A stretch of 64,000 bases of DNA from Flavobacterium tiangeerense (GCF_007830355.1 NZ_VLKO01000004.1:124001-188000), one strand, 5' to 3'. Positions 25,694 through 35,046 are shown, counted from the stretch's first letter. The notes: generated by a model not told the origin, from the sequence alone. Translations and numbers: made by a program.

Positions 25694-27610
25694 CTATGAA
25701 AATTGTGTAAGTTGAAATTTACTTTTAATTAACTCTTCTAAATCTCGCATCGGAGCTAGAGCATTCTTTAATTTCTCTTTGTCATTTTTTGATAATTCCT
25801 CAAGATTAATATATTGACCATCATTATCGTTTTTCAGCCCTTCTAAAGTTCTAAATTTTGATAATGTAAGGAAAGCTTCTGCACAGTTTAAATAGATTTC
25901 AGCATGTTTAGGATCTGTAATAGATAATTGCTTGAATCTTTGAAAAGTATTATTAATGCCCTTTACTTCAAAGGACAAACAAAACAATCTGGCTCCATCA
26001 ATTAATGGCATAAGAGCACGTATTTTAATATCAAATTTATCTTTATGTTCACCTTCTTCTTCAACATGAAATTTTTTAAAGAACGTTAATGGTGAATTAT
26101 TCCTCAGTGCATCATTACCTAAGAAATCAAAGAAAAGTGTACTCTTCATAACATTTTTAAAAATGACATCGGTAATTGCATCCTCTATTTTTTGCTCGCC
26201 AAAAATGATTTCATAATCAAAAAATATACTACTTAAGTCTGAACTGTTTTCACCTGGAGTATTCATCCAGTTGTCGTATTGTTTAATCCAATCAGTCAAT
26301 GACTTACACCATTGCATATTACTTCCCATATGACCATTAGGACAGGATGAAAATCCTATTTTTTCAAGTGTAGCAGTTGTCTTTTTTCCTAATTTCAAAA
26401 AATAATCTTTTACATCACGATACTTTTCTGCAGCAACATCTTCAAATATTAAAATACTGTCTTGATCTGTAAATAATAATTGTTCTTTTCTACCTTGACT
26501 ACCTATGCTTAACCAGGCGAAACGAGCAGGAGGGGAGCCTAAATCTAATATTGACAATTCAACAGTGCGTTTTAATAATGCCAAATTAATTTCGCTTGTA
26601 ATATTAAAAACATGAGATAAAGGAACGTTTTTAGAAATGGATGTTTGTATCAAATCTGCGACTCTATCTCTAATTTGTTTGAGTTCTTTTGCAGTTTGGC
26701 TGCGTTTAATTTCTTTAACAAGTACTCCAGGGCTATTGGCTTGTGCAACAATCAAGTCGTACTCACTTATAATTCCTTTAACTAGTGATTTATCCGTTCC
26801 ATCTAATGTTACACATAGGTGCGTTACATTGTTTTTAAGCATTAATAATTGCGCCTCGGCTAATGAAACATTTTCAAGAACAGTAACTACGGGTGAGGAC
26901 ATGATTTTATCAACAGTTACTGTAATGGGAAATCTTCCAGTAGCAATCTTTGTTCTCATATCAGTATCAGTAACAATACCGACTGGAAAATCATTTTCAC
27001 AAATTAATATATTGTTTGTTAAAGAAGCAGTCATTTGCTGTGCTACATCTTGAACACTAGAATACAATGTTGTCTTTAAGGGATTTAAATTATAGGTTAA
27101 GGACTGAAAATACTGCATCTCAGACTGCTGATCAGAATAAAAAACATTGTCAGATATTAACTTTCCTATTAAATTTTCCTTGTCTTTTGGATTTCTAGTA
27201 TTTACTGCAAAACTTTCCAATAAAAAATTCAATACATCCGGATTGTTAGCTACAAAAGGCCTAAACGAAGCAATAGGAATAGCATAAACAATAGTTTCTT
27301 CTCGAGACTTAGCCGTCATCATATAATTATTCTTGGCAAAAAAAGGTCTTAAACCAAAAATATCACCTGCAGCACATTTGTTCAATAAAGTCTCCTCAGA
27401 ATCAGAGATCACAGACAAATTAATTATACCTGATGATACTACATAAAAACTGTCATGAAGGACATCATTTATTTGAAATAAAGTTTGATTTTTTTCTAAA
27501 ACAACAACTTTTACATCACTAGCTATTTGTGAAAGTTCTTCAAACGCTAAATAATTAAAAGGCGCGTAATCACTCAAAAAGTCTGCAATTTGCTCAGCAA
27601 TAGAATTCAT
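25694..27610 (-). CDS. cNMP-binding/CBS/DUF294 nucleotidyltransferase-like signalling protein
   Basis: A 638-residue cytosolic protein with, in order, a cyclic-nucleotide-binding-type domain (about 15-130; AGDIFGLRPFF), two CBS repeats (about 190-310; VDKIMSSPVVTVLENVSLAEAQ), a GlnD-like nucleotidyltransferase domain (WLSIGSQGRKEQLLFTDQDS, with the Gly-Ser and Asp-x-Asp kept) and a C-terminal DUF294 helical domain. I chose the ATG at 27610; the longer form adds MYLSIICYFYTRKTNI without similarity. Such proteins pair with DnaQ-like genes, often near acs or acetate transport genes, and their target is unknown. Confidence 0.87.
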   Translation of the reverse strand: MNSIAEQIADFLSDYAPFNYLAFEELSQIASDVKVVVLEKNQTLFQINDVLHDSFYVVSSGIINLSVISDSEETLLNKCAAGDIFGLRPFFAKNNYMMTAKSREETIVYAIPIASFRPFVANNPDVLNFLLESFAVNTRNPKDKENLIGKLISDNVFYSDQQSEMQYFQSLTYNLNPLKTTLYSSVQDVAQQMTASLTNNILICENDFPVGIVTDTDMRTKIATGRFPITVTVDKIMSSPVVTVLENVSLAEAQLLMLKNNVTHLCVTLDGTDKSLVKGIISEYDLIVAQANSPGVLVKEIKRSQTAKELKQIRDRVADLIQTSISKNVPLSHVFNITSEINLALLKRTVELSILDLGSPPARFAWLSIGSQGRKEQLLFTDQDSILIFEDVAAEKYRDVKDYFLKLGKKTTATLEKIGFSSCPNGHMGSNMQWCKSLTDWIKQYDNWMNTPGENSSDLSSIFFDYEIIFGEQKIEDAITDVIFKNVMKSTLFFDFLGNDALRNNSPLTFFKKFHVEEEGEHKDKFDIKIRALMPLIDGARLFCLSFEVKGINNTFQRFKQLSITDPKHAEIYLNCAEAFLTLSKFRTLEGLKNDNDGQYINLEELSKNDKEKLKNALAPMRDLEELIKSKFQLTQFS

Positions 27611-27727
27611 AATATTTGTTTTTCTAGTGTAAAAATAGCAAATAATAGACAGATACAATAGCTTTGTAAATGGTTTACCATTAAATTATACATTCCTTAA
27701 TTTTTTCATAAAATAAGACTTTATTTA

Positions 27728-27735
27728 TATGTTTG
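27728..27735 (+). promoter_or_regulatory. Predicted -7 box of the DUF2911 gene
   Basis: TATGTTTG matches TAnnTTTG and ends 46 bp before the ATG at 27782. Confidence 0.45.
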
Positions 27736-27781
27736 TTGCACAGTTTATTTAATTTTATACAGTAACTAATAAATAAAAATT

Positions 27782-28288
27782 ATGAAATCAATTATCAAGA
27801 CCGGTTTTGCAATAATTGCATTACTGCTAGTAAATGTTATGGGAGCTCAAAGTAAGCCTACGAGTAGTAAAGAAACAATCACGGGTAAAATTAAAGACGC
27901 CACAATAACTGTTGACTACGGAAGTCCATCTGTTAATGGAAGAAAAATATGGGGCGAATTGGTACCATTTGACAAAATTTGGCGCGCTGGTGCAAATGAT
28001 GCCACCACATTTGAAACAGATAAAGATCTTACTGTAGAAGGATCTAAATTACCAGCCGGAAAATATTCTTTTTTTATTATTCCAAATGGCAATGAGTGTA
28101 CAATCATATTTAATAAAGTAGCCAAACAATGGGGAGCTTATAAATACAAGCAAGAAGATGATCAATTGAGAGTTGTTGTAAAACCAGAAGTACTTAGATC
28201 TGCATATGAAAAATTGACTTATGAAATTAACTCAAATACATTTAGTTTAAAATGGGATAATTGGTCAATTCCAGTTCAAATTAAATAA
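27782..28288 (+). CDS. Exported DUF2911 protein
   Basis: A 168-residue protein with a signal peptide (KSIIKTGFAIIALLLVNVMG, cleavage likely after GAQ). The DUF2911 domain shows VDYGSPSVNGRKIWGELVPF, WRAGANDATTFET and LPAGKYSFFIIP. It should be periplasmic or surface located. The function of DUF2911 is not established. It is monocistronic, between its own promoter and terminator. Confidence 0.88.
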   Translation: MKSIIKTGFAIIALLLVNVMGAQSKPTSSKETITGKIKDATITVDYGSPSVNGRKIWGELVPFDKIWRAGANDATTFETDKDLTVEGSKLPAGKYSFFIIPNGNECTIIFNKVAKQWGAYKYKQEDDQLRVVVKPEVLRSAYEKLTYEINSNTFSLKWDNWSIPVQIK

Positions 28289-28332
28289 ACATAAATCATA
28301 CTTAATAGATTTAAACTTTAAAAAGCTAATTA

Positions 28333-28362
28333 AAAAAACATTGCAAAGAGCAATGTTTTTTT
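28333..28362. terminator. Terminator of the DUF2911 gene
   Basis: AAAAAACATTGC and GCAATGTTTTTT form a 12-bp stem around AAAGA, with a T run on the plus strand and the mirror run on the minus strand. It may also serve the convergent Lrp gene. Confidence 0.88.
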
Positions 28363-28441
28363 AATTCTATATTTTCTATTTTACATAATATAAATTATAG
28401 GTCAAATATAAATACATATAATTGTTTTGAAAATTGGTTAA

Positions 28442-28864
28442 TTAAAGATCTTCTTTAAGATTGGATAAAATTAAATGTGTAGTTGGCTCACCGTAAACCA
28501 ATAATCGATCAATATATTTTTGTAAATGCAACTGATTATTTAAAATCACTTTCATAAAAATATTATGCGTTCCTGTAATTCTGTGAATTTCAAAAATCTC
28601 TGGAAATTGATCTAAATTTTCACAAAAAACATTCAATTTGCCACTGTACAATTTAAACATGATGAAAACTTCAAGTCCGAATCCTAGTTTTGTATTGTCT
28701 AATCTTACTCGATATCCTTTAATAACCTCCAAATCTTCTAGTTTTTGGATTCGCTCTCTAACTGCAGATGGCGAAAGTTCTACTTGCTTGCCAATTTCTA
28801 CAAATGAATATCGTGCATTTTCTTTTAGACATTCAATAATTTTTAAATCCAATGCGTCAACCAT
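28442..28864 (-). CDS. Lrp/AsnC-family transcriptional regulator
   Basis: A 140-residue regulator. The N-terminal helix-turn-helix is NARYSFVEIGKQVELSPSAVRERIQKLE, and the C-terminal RAM/ligand domain runs from KGYRVRLDNT to the end. The ATG at 28864 gives the family-typical start MVDALDLKIIECL. A TTG seven codons upstream could extend it but adds nothing conserved. It is divergent from the TauE/SafE exporter with 105 bp between them, an arrangement in which Lrp-type proteins often control the neighbour. Confidence 0.9.
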   Translation of the reverse strand: MVDALDLKIIECLKENARYSFVEIGKQVELSPSAVRERIQKLEDLEVIKGYRVRLDNTKLGFGLEVFIMFKLYSGKLNVFCENLDQFPEIFEIHRITGTHNIFMKVILNNQLHLQKYIDRLLVYGEPTTHLILSNLKEDL

Positions 28865-28969
28865 AAAAAAGTTTTTAAATGACAAAATTACGATTTAAAA
28901 ATGTGTTTTTTAACTTTTTTACCATTGAAAACATTTTTTATACTGTTATTCATCCTTTAATTTTGCAAA

Positions 28970-29689
28970 ATGGATACAATGATGATTTTACTTTCACTTG
29001 GGATTTTTACAGGCTTTTTTGTTCAAACAATTACTGGATTTGCTGGCGCTCTAATTGCATTGCCTTTTTTATTATTTGCCATGCCATTGCCAGACGCTGT
29101 GGGATATTTATCTATTTTTTACATGATTTCTACTCCAATTCATGTTTATAAAGAGTGGCACAACATTAATTTAGATTTATTAAAAAAATTAGCTGTTTCC
29201 TCTTTTTTTGGTTTGCTTGTAGGCATTATTGTTTTAGCCTACGGACAACCGATAATATTAAAAAAAGCTTTAGGAATTTTCATTATTTTGTTTGTCTTAA
29301 ATAGTTTGCGTAGTGCTAAAGAAATCAAATTGTTTTCTAAAATGAAGTTTCTCTTTGGCTTTTTAGGAGGTTTTTTTTCAGGACTTTTCTCAACTGGTGG
29401 GCCATTATACTTGATCATTGTTAAAAATGAAACTTCGGATGTGAAGATTATGAGAGCAACAATGTTTGGGGTTCTTGGTTTAATTACGTTATTTAGAATT
29501 CCTGTTCTTGCTTTTGAAGGAATATTAACGTGGCAACAACTGTATAACTCTCTTTATGTATTGCCTTTTTTCATTTTGGCTTTAGTATTGGGAAAAAAGG
29601 TATATCTTTTTTTGAATGATACTATGTTAAAAAAAATCATGCTTTCGCTCTTATTTGTATCTGGATTTGTTTTGCTTTTAAAAAAATAA
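28970..29689 (+). CDS. TauE/SafE-family membrane transporter
   Basis: A 239-residue integral membrane protein with about eight hydrophobic segments. The family repeats are FVQTITGFAGALIALPFLLF near residue 15 and GGFFSGLFSTGGPLYLIIV near 125. Members export sulfite, sulfoacetate or other organic anions; this substrate is unknown. TAATTTTG at 28958-28965 lies only 4 bp before the ATG. If that is the -7 box, the mRNA is essentially leaderless, or translation uses Met4/Met5. Control by the divergent Lrp protein is a reasonable guess. Confidence 0.87.
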   Translation: MDTMMILLSLGIFTGFFVQTITGFAGALIALPFLLFAMPLPDAVGYLSIFYMISTPIHVYKEWHNINLDLLKKLAVSSFFGLLVGIIVLAYGQPIILKKALGIFIILFVLNSLRSAKEIKLFSKMKFLFGFLGGFFSGLFSTGGPLYLIIVKNETSDVKIMRATMFGVLGLITLFRIPVLAFEGILTWQQLYNSLYVLPFFILALVLGKKVYLFLNDTMLKKIMLSLLFVSGFVLLLKK

Positions 29690-29717
29690 ACAACCGTAGC
29701 ATCCCATTTATATTGGC

Positions 29718-29725
29718 TACTTTTG
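29718..29725 (+). promoter_or_regulatory. Predicted -7 box of the MFS transporter gene
   Basis: TACTTTTG matches TAnnTTTG and ends 13 bp before the ATG at 29739, suggesting a very short leader. Confidence 0.45.
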
Positions 29726-29738
29726 CAAAAAATAAAAT

Positions 29739-30962
29739 ATGAAGGTACAAAATGTAATGTCACGTTCACAATACATCAAATTAATACTTATTCTAGGATC
29801 TCTAACTGCCCTTGGTCCTTTTTCAATAGACATGTACTTACCCGGATTTGCGGGTATTGCAAAAGATTTGAATACCACCGTGGCCAATGTTTCCTTGACA
29901 TTATCCAGTTATTTTATAGGAATATCAGCAGGTCAACTATTATATGGGCCATTATTAGACCGTTTTGGTCGAAAAAAGCCTTTATTCATAGGAATGTCAG
30001 TTTATATTTTGGCTTCATTAGGCTGCGTATTTGTTACAGATATTGATACTTTTATTGGTTTACGATTTATTCAAGCCATAGGTAGTTGTGCTGCAACGGT
30101 GGCGTCTGTATCTATGGTAAGGGATTTGTTTCCAGTTAAAGATATTCCTAAAGTGTTTTCGCTATTAATGTTAGTGGTAGGGCTTTCGCCAATGCTAGCT
30201 CCTACTATAGGCGGTTATATCACAGAAGATTTTGGATGGCATACCGTATTTTTTATTTTGATGTGTATGGGGATTTTAATTTTACTAGCTGCACAAATAG
30301 GTTTACCTAATACTTATGTACCTGACACTTCAATTTCCTTAAAACCTAAACCAATTGTTAGCGGATTTATCTCAATACTTAAGGTACCACAATTTTATAC
30401 CTATGCGTTTGCAGGAGCAATTGCTTTCTCTGGGTTGTTTACTTATGTGGCTGCCTCTCCTATTATTTTTATGGACATTTATAAGGTAGATGCAAAAACG
30501 TACGGTTGGATATTTGCTTTTATGTCTTTAAGCTTTATTAGTGCAAGTCAGTTAAATTCTTTATTGTTAAGAAAATTTAGAAGTGAACAAATGATTGTAG
30601 GTGCATTAATAATACAATCCATTATTAGTATAGTCTTTTTAATATTGGCTGTAAATAATTTGCTAGGATTGTATGAAACCATAGCCATGCTTTTTGTATT
30701 CTTGGCCTGTTTAGGAATCTCTAATCCAAATACTGCGGGACTCACTCTTGCTCCTTTTGAAAAAAATGCTGGCAGTGCCTCTGCATTAATGGGCGCCATT
30801 CAGTTAGGTTTGGGTGCGGTGGCATCGTTTGCGGTAGGTTTATTTGTTAAGAATTCCATTTTGCCTATGGTTTTTATCTTAACCGCTTCTACCATAATTG
30901 CATTAATAATCTTGATTTTAGGCAAAAAAAGAATAAAAAAAACTAGTACACCCTCTATTTAA
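29739..30962 (+). CDS. Bcr/CflA-type multidrug efflux MFS transporter
   Basis: A 407-residue, 12-segment major facilitator protein. LGPFSIDMYLPGF in the first segment is typical of the Bcr/CflA drug/H+ antiporter family. It is followed by GQLLYGPLLDRFGRKKPL, the loop 2-3 motif, and RFIQAIGSCAATVASVSMVRDLF. It should pump small toxic compounds out using the proton gradient; the substrates are unknown. An alternative start at Met7 is possible. The stop codon lies inside the loop of the downstream 15-bp terminator hairpin. Confidence 0.88.
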   Translation: MKVQNVMSRSQYIKLILILGSLTALGPFSIDMYLPGFAGIAKDLNTTVANVSLTLSSYFIGISAGQLLYGPLLDRFGRKKPLFIGMSVYILASLGCVFVTDIDTFIGLRFIQAIGSCAATVASVSMVRDLFPVKDIPKVFSLLMLVVGLSPMLAPTIGGYITEDFGWHTVFFILMCMGILILLAAQIGLPNTYVPDTSISLKPKPIVSGFISILKVPQFYTYAFAGAIAFSGLFTYVAASPIIFMDIYKVDAKTYGWIFAFMSLSFISASQLNSLLLRKFRSEQMIVGALIIQSIISIVFLILAVNNLLGLYETIAMLFVFLACLGISNPNTAGLTLAPFEKNAGSASALMGAIQLGLGAVASFAVGLFVKNSILPMVFILTASTIIALIILILGKKRIKKTSTPSI

Positions 30963-30988
30963 ATTGAGGGTGTACTAGTTGTATCTTT
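30941..30988. terminator. Bidirectional terminator overlapping the transporter stop
   Basis: AACTAGTACACCCTC (30941-30955) pairs perfectly with GAGGGTGTACTAGTT (30966-30980) over 15 bp. The TAA of the transporter sits in the loop. T runs flank the stem, and a convergent helicase gene ends at 31002. Confidence 0.9.
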
Positions 30989-31001
30989 TTTTGTAGAAAA
31001 C

Positions 31002-32345
31002 CTACTTTTTTAGTTTTTTGATAGGTTTTTCTAATTTTTGTTGTGCTTCATTTTTAGTTTGTAGCACTTGATTTGCTATTAATTTTTCAATCAGTTCGTC
31101 CTTCGTTAAATGATGGAAAACCGTTTTTATTTTTTCTTTTAATTCAGCTGCAACCTCGTGATTGGGTTTGGTCTTAAAAATTTGCTTGGCCCACAAGAAC
31201 GTATTGTTTTCTTCAATACTTGCTTTGTTCGGTTTAGCAAAAGGAAAAAATTTGATGCCCAATTCTTTTTCAAAATCAGCAATTTCAACAACTTCTTCTT
31301 GTTGTAGCACAGTTAAGGCTAGACCCTTTGCTCCTGCTCTTGCTGTTCTACCGCTTCTGTGTACATAAGCTTCGTATACATCAGGTAAATGATAATTTAC
31401 AACATATAAAATTTCTTTTACATCTATTCCTCTAGCTGCAAGATCTGTTGCGACTAAAATATTAATGTGGCCTTCACGAAACTGCTCCATAATTCGATCT
31501 CGAATACCTTGAGACAAACTGCCGTGCAAGGCACCTGATGAAAATCTATTTATAGCTAAGTTTTTGGCCAATTTGTTTACGGCTGCTTTTGTTTTACAAA
31601 AAATGATTCCACGTTCACCCTCTTTCGAGTTCAAGAAATGCATTAAAACATCAAGCTTTTCGATAGGATCTACTACAATGTATTGATGATCTATCCCTTG
31701 ATTTCCTATTGTTTCCATGTTAGCGCTTACTTGCACAACATTCTTATTCAAATAGTTTTGAATCAATTGCTTAATTGTACCCGGCATAGTTGCCGAAAAC
31801 AAAAATGTTTTATGTGAACTAGGTAATTGTGCCACAATTTCATCAAGACTTTCTTTTAGAATCGTGACCATTTCATCCGCTTCATCGAGTACTAAGAATC
31901 TCGTTTCTTTTAGGTTAATGGCATTACGTTGTATCAAATCGATTAGTCGTCCTGGTGTTGCTACAACAATGTGTGTAGGCAAAGTAAGTCTTTCTATTTG
32001 CGGTTTTATGGGTATTCCTCCACAAGTTGCAGCTATAGAAACTTGAGGTATGTATTTTGCAAAATCTTCTAAATTTTTAAAGATTTGGTGCCCCAATTCT
32101 CTAGTTGGCACTAAAATTACGGCTTGAATGGCTGCTACACTAGTATCTATCAATTGTAAAATAGGAAGTCCAAATGCAGCTGTTTTTCCGGTACCGGTTT
32201 TTGCAATACCTACCAAGTCGTGTTTATTTGCGAGTAGCAATGGAATGGTTTGTACTTGAATTTCAGTAGGAATAACAATTTTCAATTCGGTTATTGCTTT
32301 AAGTACGGGTGTTGCTAATCCTAAATCTGAGAATTGTTTTTGCAT
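31002..32345 (-). CDS. DEAD-box RNA helicase
   Basis: A 447-residue SF2 helicase. Motifs in order: Q motif region (FSDLGLATPVLKAI... EIQVQTIP), Walker A AKTGTGKTAAFG, PTRELGHQIF, VLDEADEM, SATMPGT, then HGSLSQGIRDR, ATDLAARGIDV and HRSGRTARAG. It unwinds RNA with ATP in ribosome assembly or mRNA turnover. The basic C-terminal tail (KLEKPIKKLKK) is short. It is closest to the RhlE/SrmB-like group, but I cannot assign a named orthologue. Repeat element B lies just upstream of its start. Confidence 0.92.
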   Translation of the reverse strand: MQKQFSDLGLATPVLKAITELKIVIPTEIQVQTIPLLLANKHDLVGIAKTGTGKTAAFGLPILQLIDTSVAAIQAVILVPTRELGHQIFKNLEDFAKYIPQVSIAATCGGIPIKPQIERLTLPTHIVVATPGRLIDLIQRNAINLKETRFLVLDEADEMVTILKESLDEIVAQLPSSHKTFLFSATMPGTIKQLIQNYLNKNVVQVSANMETIGNQGIDHQYIVVDPIEKLDVLMHFLNSKEGERGIIFCKTKAAVNKLAKNLAINRFSSGALHGSLSQGIRDRIMEQFREGHINILVATDLAARGIDVKEILYVVNYHLPDVYEAYVHRSGRTARAGAKGLALTVLQQEEVVEIADFEKELGIKFFPFAKPNKASIEENNTFLWAKQIFKTKPNHEVAAELKEKIKTVFHHLTKDELIEKLIANQVLQTKNEAQQKLEKPIKKLKK

Positions 32346-32397
32346 TTGTTTTTGGATTTTGTATTTTAATAATAATAGTTCTTTGGTAACGAAATTT

Positions 32398-32479
32398 TAG
32401 CCCTGATGGGAACGGCATCCTTTTGTGGTCTCTTTTTTGAGACCACAAAAGATACAGTGTACAGCAGGATTAGCTCCTA
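32398..32479 (-). repeat. Short structured intergenic element, copy B
   Basis: This is the second copy of the element at 2269..2350. The conserved ends are the same. The central arms here are TTTTGTGGTCTC and GAGACCACAAAA, a 12-bp perfect stem around TTTTTT. Relative to copy A, one stem position changes from a C-G pair to a T-A pair and the loop differs, so pairing is conserved while sequence varies. It lies between two minus-strand helicase genes. Confidence 0.75.
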
Positions 32480-32488
32480 AAGAAAAAA

Positions 32489-34033
32489 TTAATCTTCATC
32501 AGGTTCATTCATGATCTTTTCTCGGTATTTTTTACCTGTTAAAAGAACCAATTTAAGTTTGTAATCATCTACAAGCCATTCTCTATAATTTTTACTGCAC
32601 TGACTCAAACATTTTGCATAGCGCTTGATACGGCATTCAATATCATCGTCTAATAATTTACCTAAAGCTTTTGCTTCTTGTAACGTTTCGGAATTGTCAA
32701 CACACATAGCTGCATGTTGATCTAATGATTTATCCAAAACCTCCTTTGAACGTAAGTTTAGTTTTATAATAAGTTTATGTTCCTCTTCTACATCAAAAGT
32801 TACAACTTCGGTTTTACTGAATTTAGCTCGCACATCTAGTGGCATCGTGTATTTAAAATACATTTCGATTTCAGTGTCGTCTCTTAAGTTTTCTAGATAA
32901 AACTCAGGAGATTTAAAGATATGTTGCCAGTTTACAGGTTCACTCCACAGTCCAAAACGGGCTGCATTATTACCTAAATCTATTACATTAAAACTGTCCT
33001 TGCCAGGTAATTTTCTAGATCCACGGCCTATCATTTGATAGTATAAAGTTAAAGATTTAGTAGCTCTATTTAAGATAATGGTTTCAACAGTAGGCTCATC
33101 AAAACCTGTTGTAAGAATCCCTACTGAGGTTAAAATAGCATCCGGAGTATATTTGAACCAATGTAATATGTCTTTTCGTTCCTCATTACTGCTGGTATTA
33201 TCTAAATGTCTTATGGCATAACCAGCTTCTCTAAAGGTTTCATATACATAAAGTGATGTATTAATACCATTATTGAAAATCAAGGTTTTTTTGCCCAATG
33301 ATTTTTCGGTGTAAGCATGCAATAATTTTTCTTGCATAGCCATATTGGTATACAAATCATCCGAAGATTTTACGGTATAATCTCCATTTATACCTACTTT
33401 AAGAGAAGTCAAACCTACATCATAACTATACGTAATTGCTTTTGCAAGAAAACCATTTTCTATTAATGAACTTATAGTATCACCTACTATCAATTCATCA
33501 TAGCTCTCGTGCATAGGTAATTTTATGTTAGAACTCAATGGAGTTGCGGTTACTCCTAGTATAAAAGCATTCTTGAAAGAACTTAATAATTTTCTAAAAG
33601 AGTTGTAATGTGCCTCATCAATAATAACTAAACCTACGTTATCTAGGTGTAATTTATCATCATTGATACGGTTTTTTAAAGTCTCTACCATGGCAACAAA
33701 ACAAGAATAATCATTTTGATCTGGTAGCTCTTTTACTTTACTGTTGATGATTTTATTTTTTACATCAAAACCTTTCAACATTTTTGAAGTTTGCTTACAC
33801 AACTCAATTCTATGAGTTAGGACTACAACTTTCTTATCATGTTGAGATAAATAACGGCGAACAATCTCTGAGAAAACAACTGTTTTTCCACCACCAGTAG
33901 GCAACTGATATAATAAATGGTGTTGTGGAGGTGCATTATCTATACGCTCAAAAATGGCATCAATATCGCCTTGTTGGTATGCGTAGAGTTGTTTTTTGTC
34001 TTCTATTTCTATTTCTAAGGTGTTTTGGGACAT
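32489..34033 (-). CDS. DEAD/DEAH-box superfamily 2 helicase
   Basis: A 514-residue ATP-dependent helicase of the SSL2/type III restriction-like group. It has Walker A LPTGGGKTVVFSEIV, VLTHRIELCKQT, IIDEAHYNSFRKLL (DEAH box), GVTATPL, and the second RecA-like lobe ending LYYQMIGRGSRKLPGKDSF. The C-terminal 140 residues are helical and family-specific. No restriction or modification gene is beside it, so a role in DNA or RNA repair is more likely than restriction, but this is not shown. Nothing indicates a defence island. Confidence 0.87.
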   Translation of the reverse strand: MSQNTLEIEIEDKKQLYAYQQGDIDAIFERIDNAPPQHHLLYQLPTGGGKTVVFSEIVRRYLSQHDKKVVVLTHRIELCKQTSKMLKGFDVKNKIINSKVKELPDQNDYSCFVAMVETLKNRINDDKLHLDNVGLVIIDEAHYNSFRKLLSSFKNAFILGVTATPLSSNIKLPMHESYDELIVGDTISSLIENGFLAKAITYSYDVGLTSLKVGINGDYTVKSSDDLYTNMAMQEKLLHAYTEKSLGKKTLIFNNGINTSLYVYETFREAGYAIRHLDNTSSNEERKDILHWFKYTPDAILTSVGILTTGFDEPTVETIILNRATKSLTLYYQMIGRGSRKLPGKDSFNVIDLGNNAARFGLWSEPVNWQHIFKSPEFYLENLRDDTEIEMYFKYTMPLDVRAKFSKTEVVTFDVEEEHKLIIKLNLRSKEVLDKSLDQHAAMCVDNSETLQEAKALGKLLDDDIECRIKRYAKCLSQCSKNYREWLVDDYKLKLVLLTGKKYREKIMNEPDED

Positions 34034-34140
34034 TGCTAATTATTGGATTTTTGCAAAAATACACCTAAAAAACAGTTTAATTGTCAATTTTATTTAAAAA
34101 AAACCGTAGCTGATTAATTAATTTAAATTAAGGAAAGTTT

Positions 34141-34668
34141 TTAATACTCTAATCGGTCCATAATAGCATCAAATTCAGAGATATTGTACCATTTTTGATC
34201 TATAACAGCAAGCTGTATTTGGTTGAGTCTCGCCTTAAAATCAGCTAAAATGGCATTTGCTATTAAATAAACTACGACTTGCTCAAAGGAATTGAACATA
34301 CTTTTATAAAAAAGATCTTGTTTGATTGCATTTTCTGAAGCAAAAGTTTGTGCAATTTCAATATTATACAGCATTAAATCAGCTATTACAAAAGGATCAA
34401 CCCCTAAGGATATAAAGTGCTTTATGTATTTTTGAGCAACAGAACGTCTCATTTTAGGTCGGCTTCGCCTACCTGATTTTTTTACTGGAAAATATTCATA
34501 AGCAATTTTTACTTTAGCTTCTTTTGATAGCTGGTCTTCTTTTGGATTAAAAACGAAATCATAATAGACTTTTACGGGACTAAATTTCTCGTACAACTCT
34601 ATGATTTGCTCTTCGAGTTGTTCTTTAGTCAATTGTGCCACGTATTTTTTTAAATCTCGCTTGCTCAT
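34141..34668 (-). CDS. DUF6155 protein
   Basis: A 175-residue cytosolic protein starting MSKRDLKKYVAQLTKEQLEEQI, the usual DUF6155 opening, with a basic middle (KKSGRRSRPKMRRS) and a helical C-terminus. An ATG two codons earlier is also possible. DUF6155 has no known function. A minus-strand TACTTTTG at 34687-34694 is close upstream. Confidence 0.78.
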   Translation of the reverse strand: MSKRDLKKYVAQLTKEQLEEQIIELYEKFSPVKVYYDFVFNPKEDQLSKEAKVKIAYEYFPVKKSGRRSRPKMRRSVAQKYIKHFISLGVDPFVIADLMLYNIEIAQTFASENAIKQDLFYKSMFNSFEQVVVYLIANAILADFKARLNQIQLAVIDQKWYNISEFDAIMDRLEY

Positions 34669-34686
34669 TATCAAAGTTTATGCATA

Positions 34687-34694
34687 CAAAAGTA
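34687..34694 (-). promoter_or_regulatory. Predicted -7 box of the DUF6155 gene
   Basis: Minus-strand TACTTTTG matches TAnnTTTG and lies 18 bp before the start at 34668. Confidence 0.45.
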
Positions 34695-34737
34695 ATTTAG
34701 TTTTGTGATTTTAGCATCTAAAATCAATGTTTATACT

Positions 34738-34745
34738 TAATTTTG
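34738..34745 (+). promoter_or_regulatory. Predicted -7 box of the DUF3817/MscS pair
   Basis: TAATTTTG matches TAnnTTTG and lies 22 bp before the ATG at 34768. It is divergent from the DUF6155 promoter. Confidence 0.45.
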
Positions 34746-34767
34746 TGTTCAAAATAAAAAAATACAA

Positions 34768-35046
34768 ATGCTTAAAATTTTTAAAATCACAGCTATCGTT
34801 GAAGGAATTTCTGCTTTATTGCTGTTTTTCTTTGCCATGCCAATGAAATATATATTTAATGATCCTATTTATGTAAAACACATAGGAATGGCTCATGGCG
34901 TATTATTTACTGCTTATATAGTTTTAGCTACTGTTTTAAAATTTACTGAAAAATGGGATTTTAAAAAATATTTTATCATTTGCATAGCCTCTATTCCTCC
35001 TTTTGGTACTTTTTACATAGAAAGAAAATACCTGAAAAATGTTTAA
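34768..35046 (+). CDS. DUF3817 small membrane protein
   Basis: A 92-residue protein with three hydrophobic segments and the DUF3817 pattern LKIFKITAIVEGISALLLFF, then HIGMAHGVLF and a PPFGTFYIERKYL end. The conserved Glu in the first segment and His-x-x-His-like pair suggest a function in the membrane, but none is known. The last 8 bp overlap the start of the mechanosensitive channel gene, so the two are co-translated. Confidence 0.83.
   Translation: MLKIFKITAIVEGISALLLFFFAMPMKYIFNDPIYVKHIGMAHGVLFTAYIVLATVLKFTEKWDFKKYFIICIASIPPFGTFYIERKYLKNV

Noticed and set aside
26637..27053. 138-codon open frame opposite the cNMP/CBS protein
   Set aside because: It lies wholly within the CBS region of a conserved gene on the other strand, and its translated product is low-complexity Thr/Ser/Leu without a family match.
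28865..28885. TTG start extending the Lrp regulator by seven residues
   Set aside because: MVDALDLKII at the ATG 28864 is the standard opening of the family, and the extension is AT-rich promoter sequence.
32489..34033. SF2 helicase considered as part of a restriction or defence system
   Set aside because: No methyltransferase, nuclease, specificity or other defence gene is adjacent; neighbours are a DEAD-box helicase and DUF6155, so no defence island is supported.
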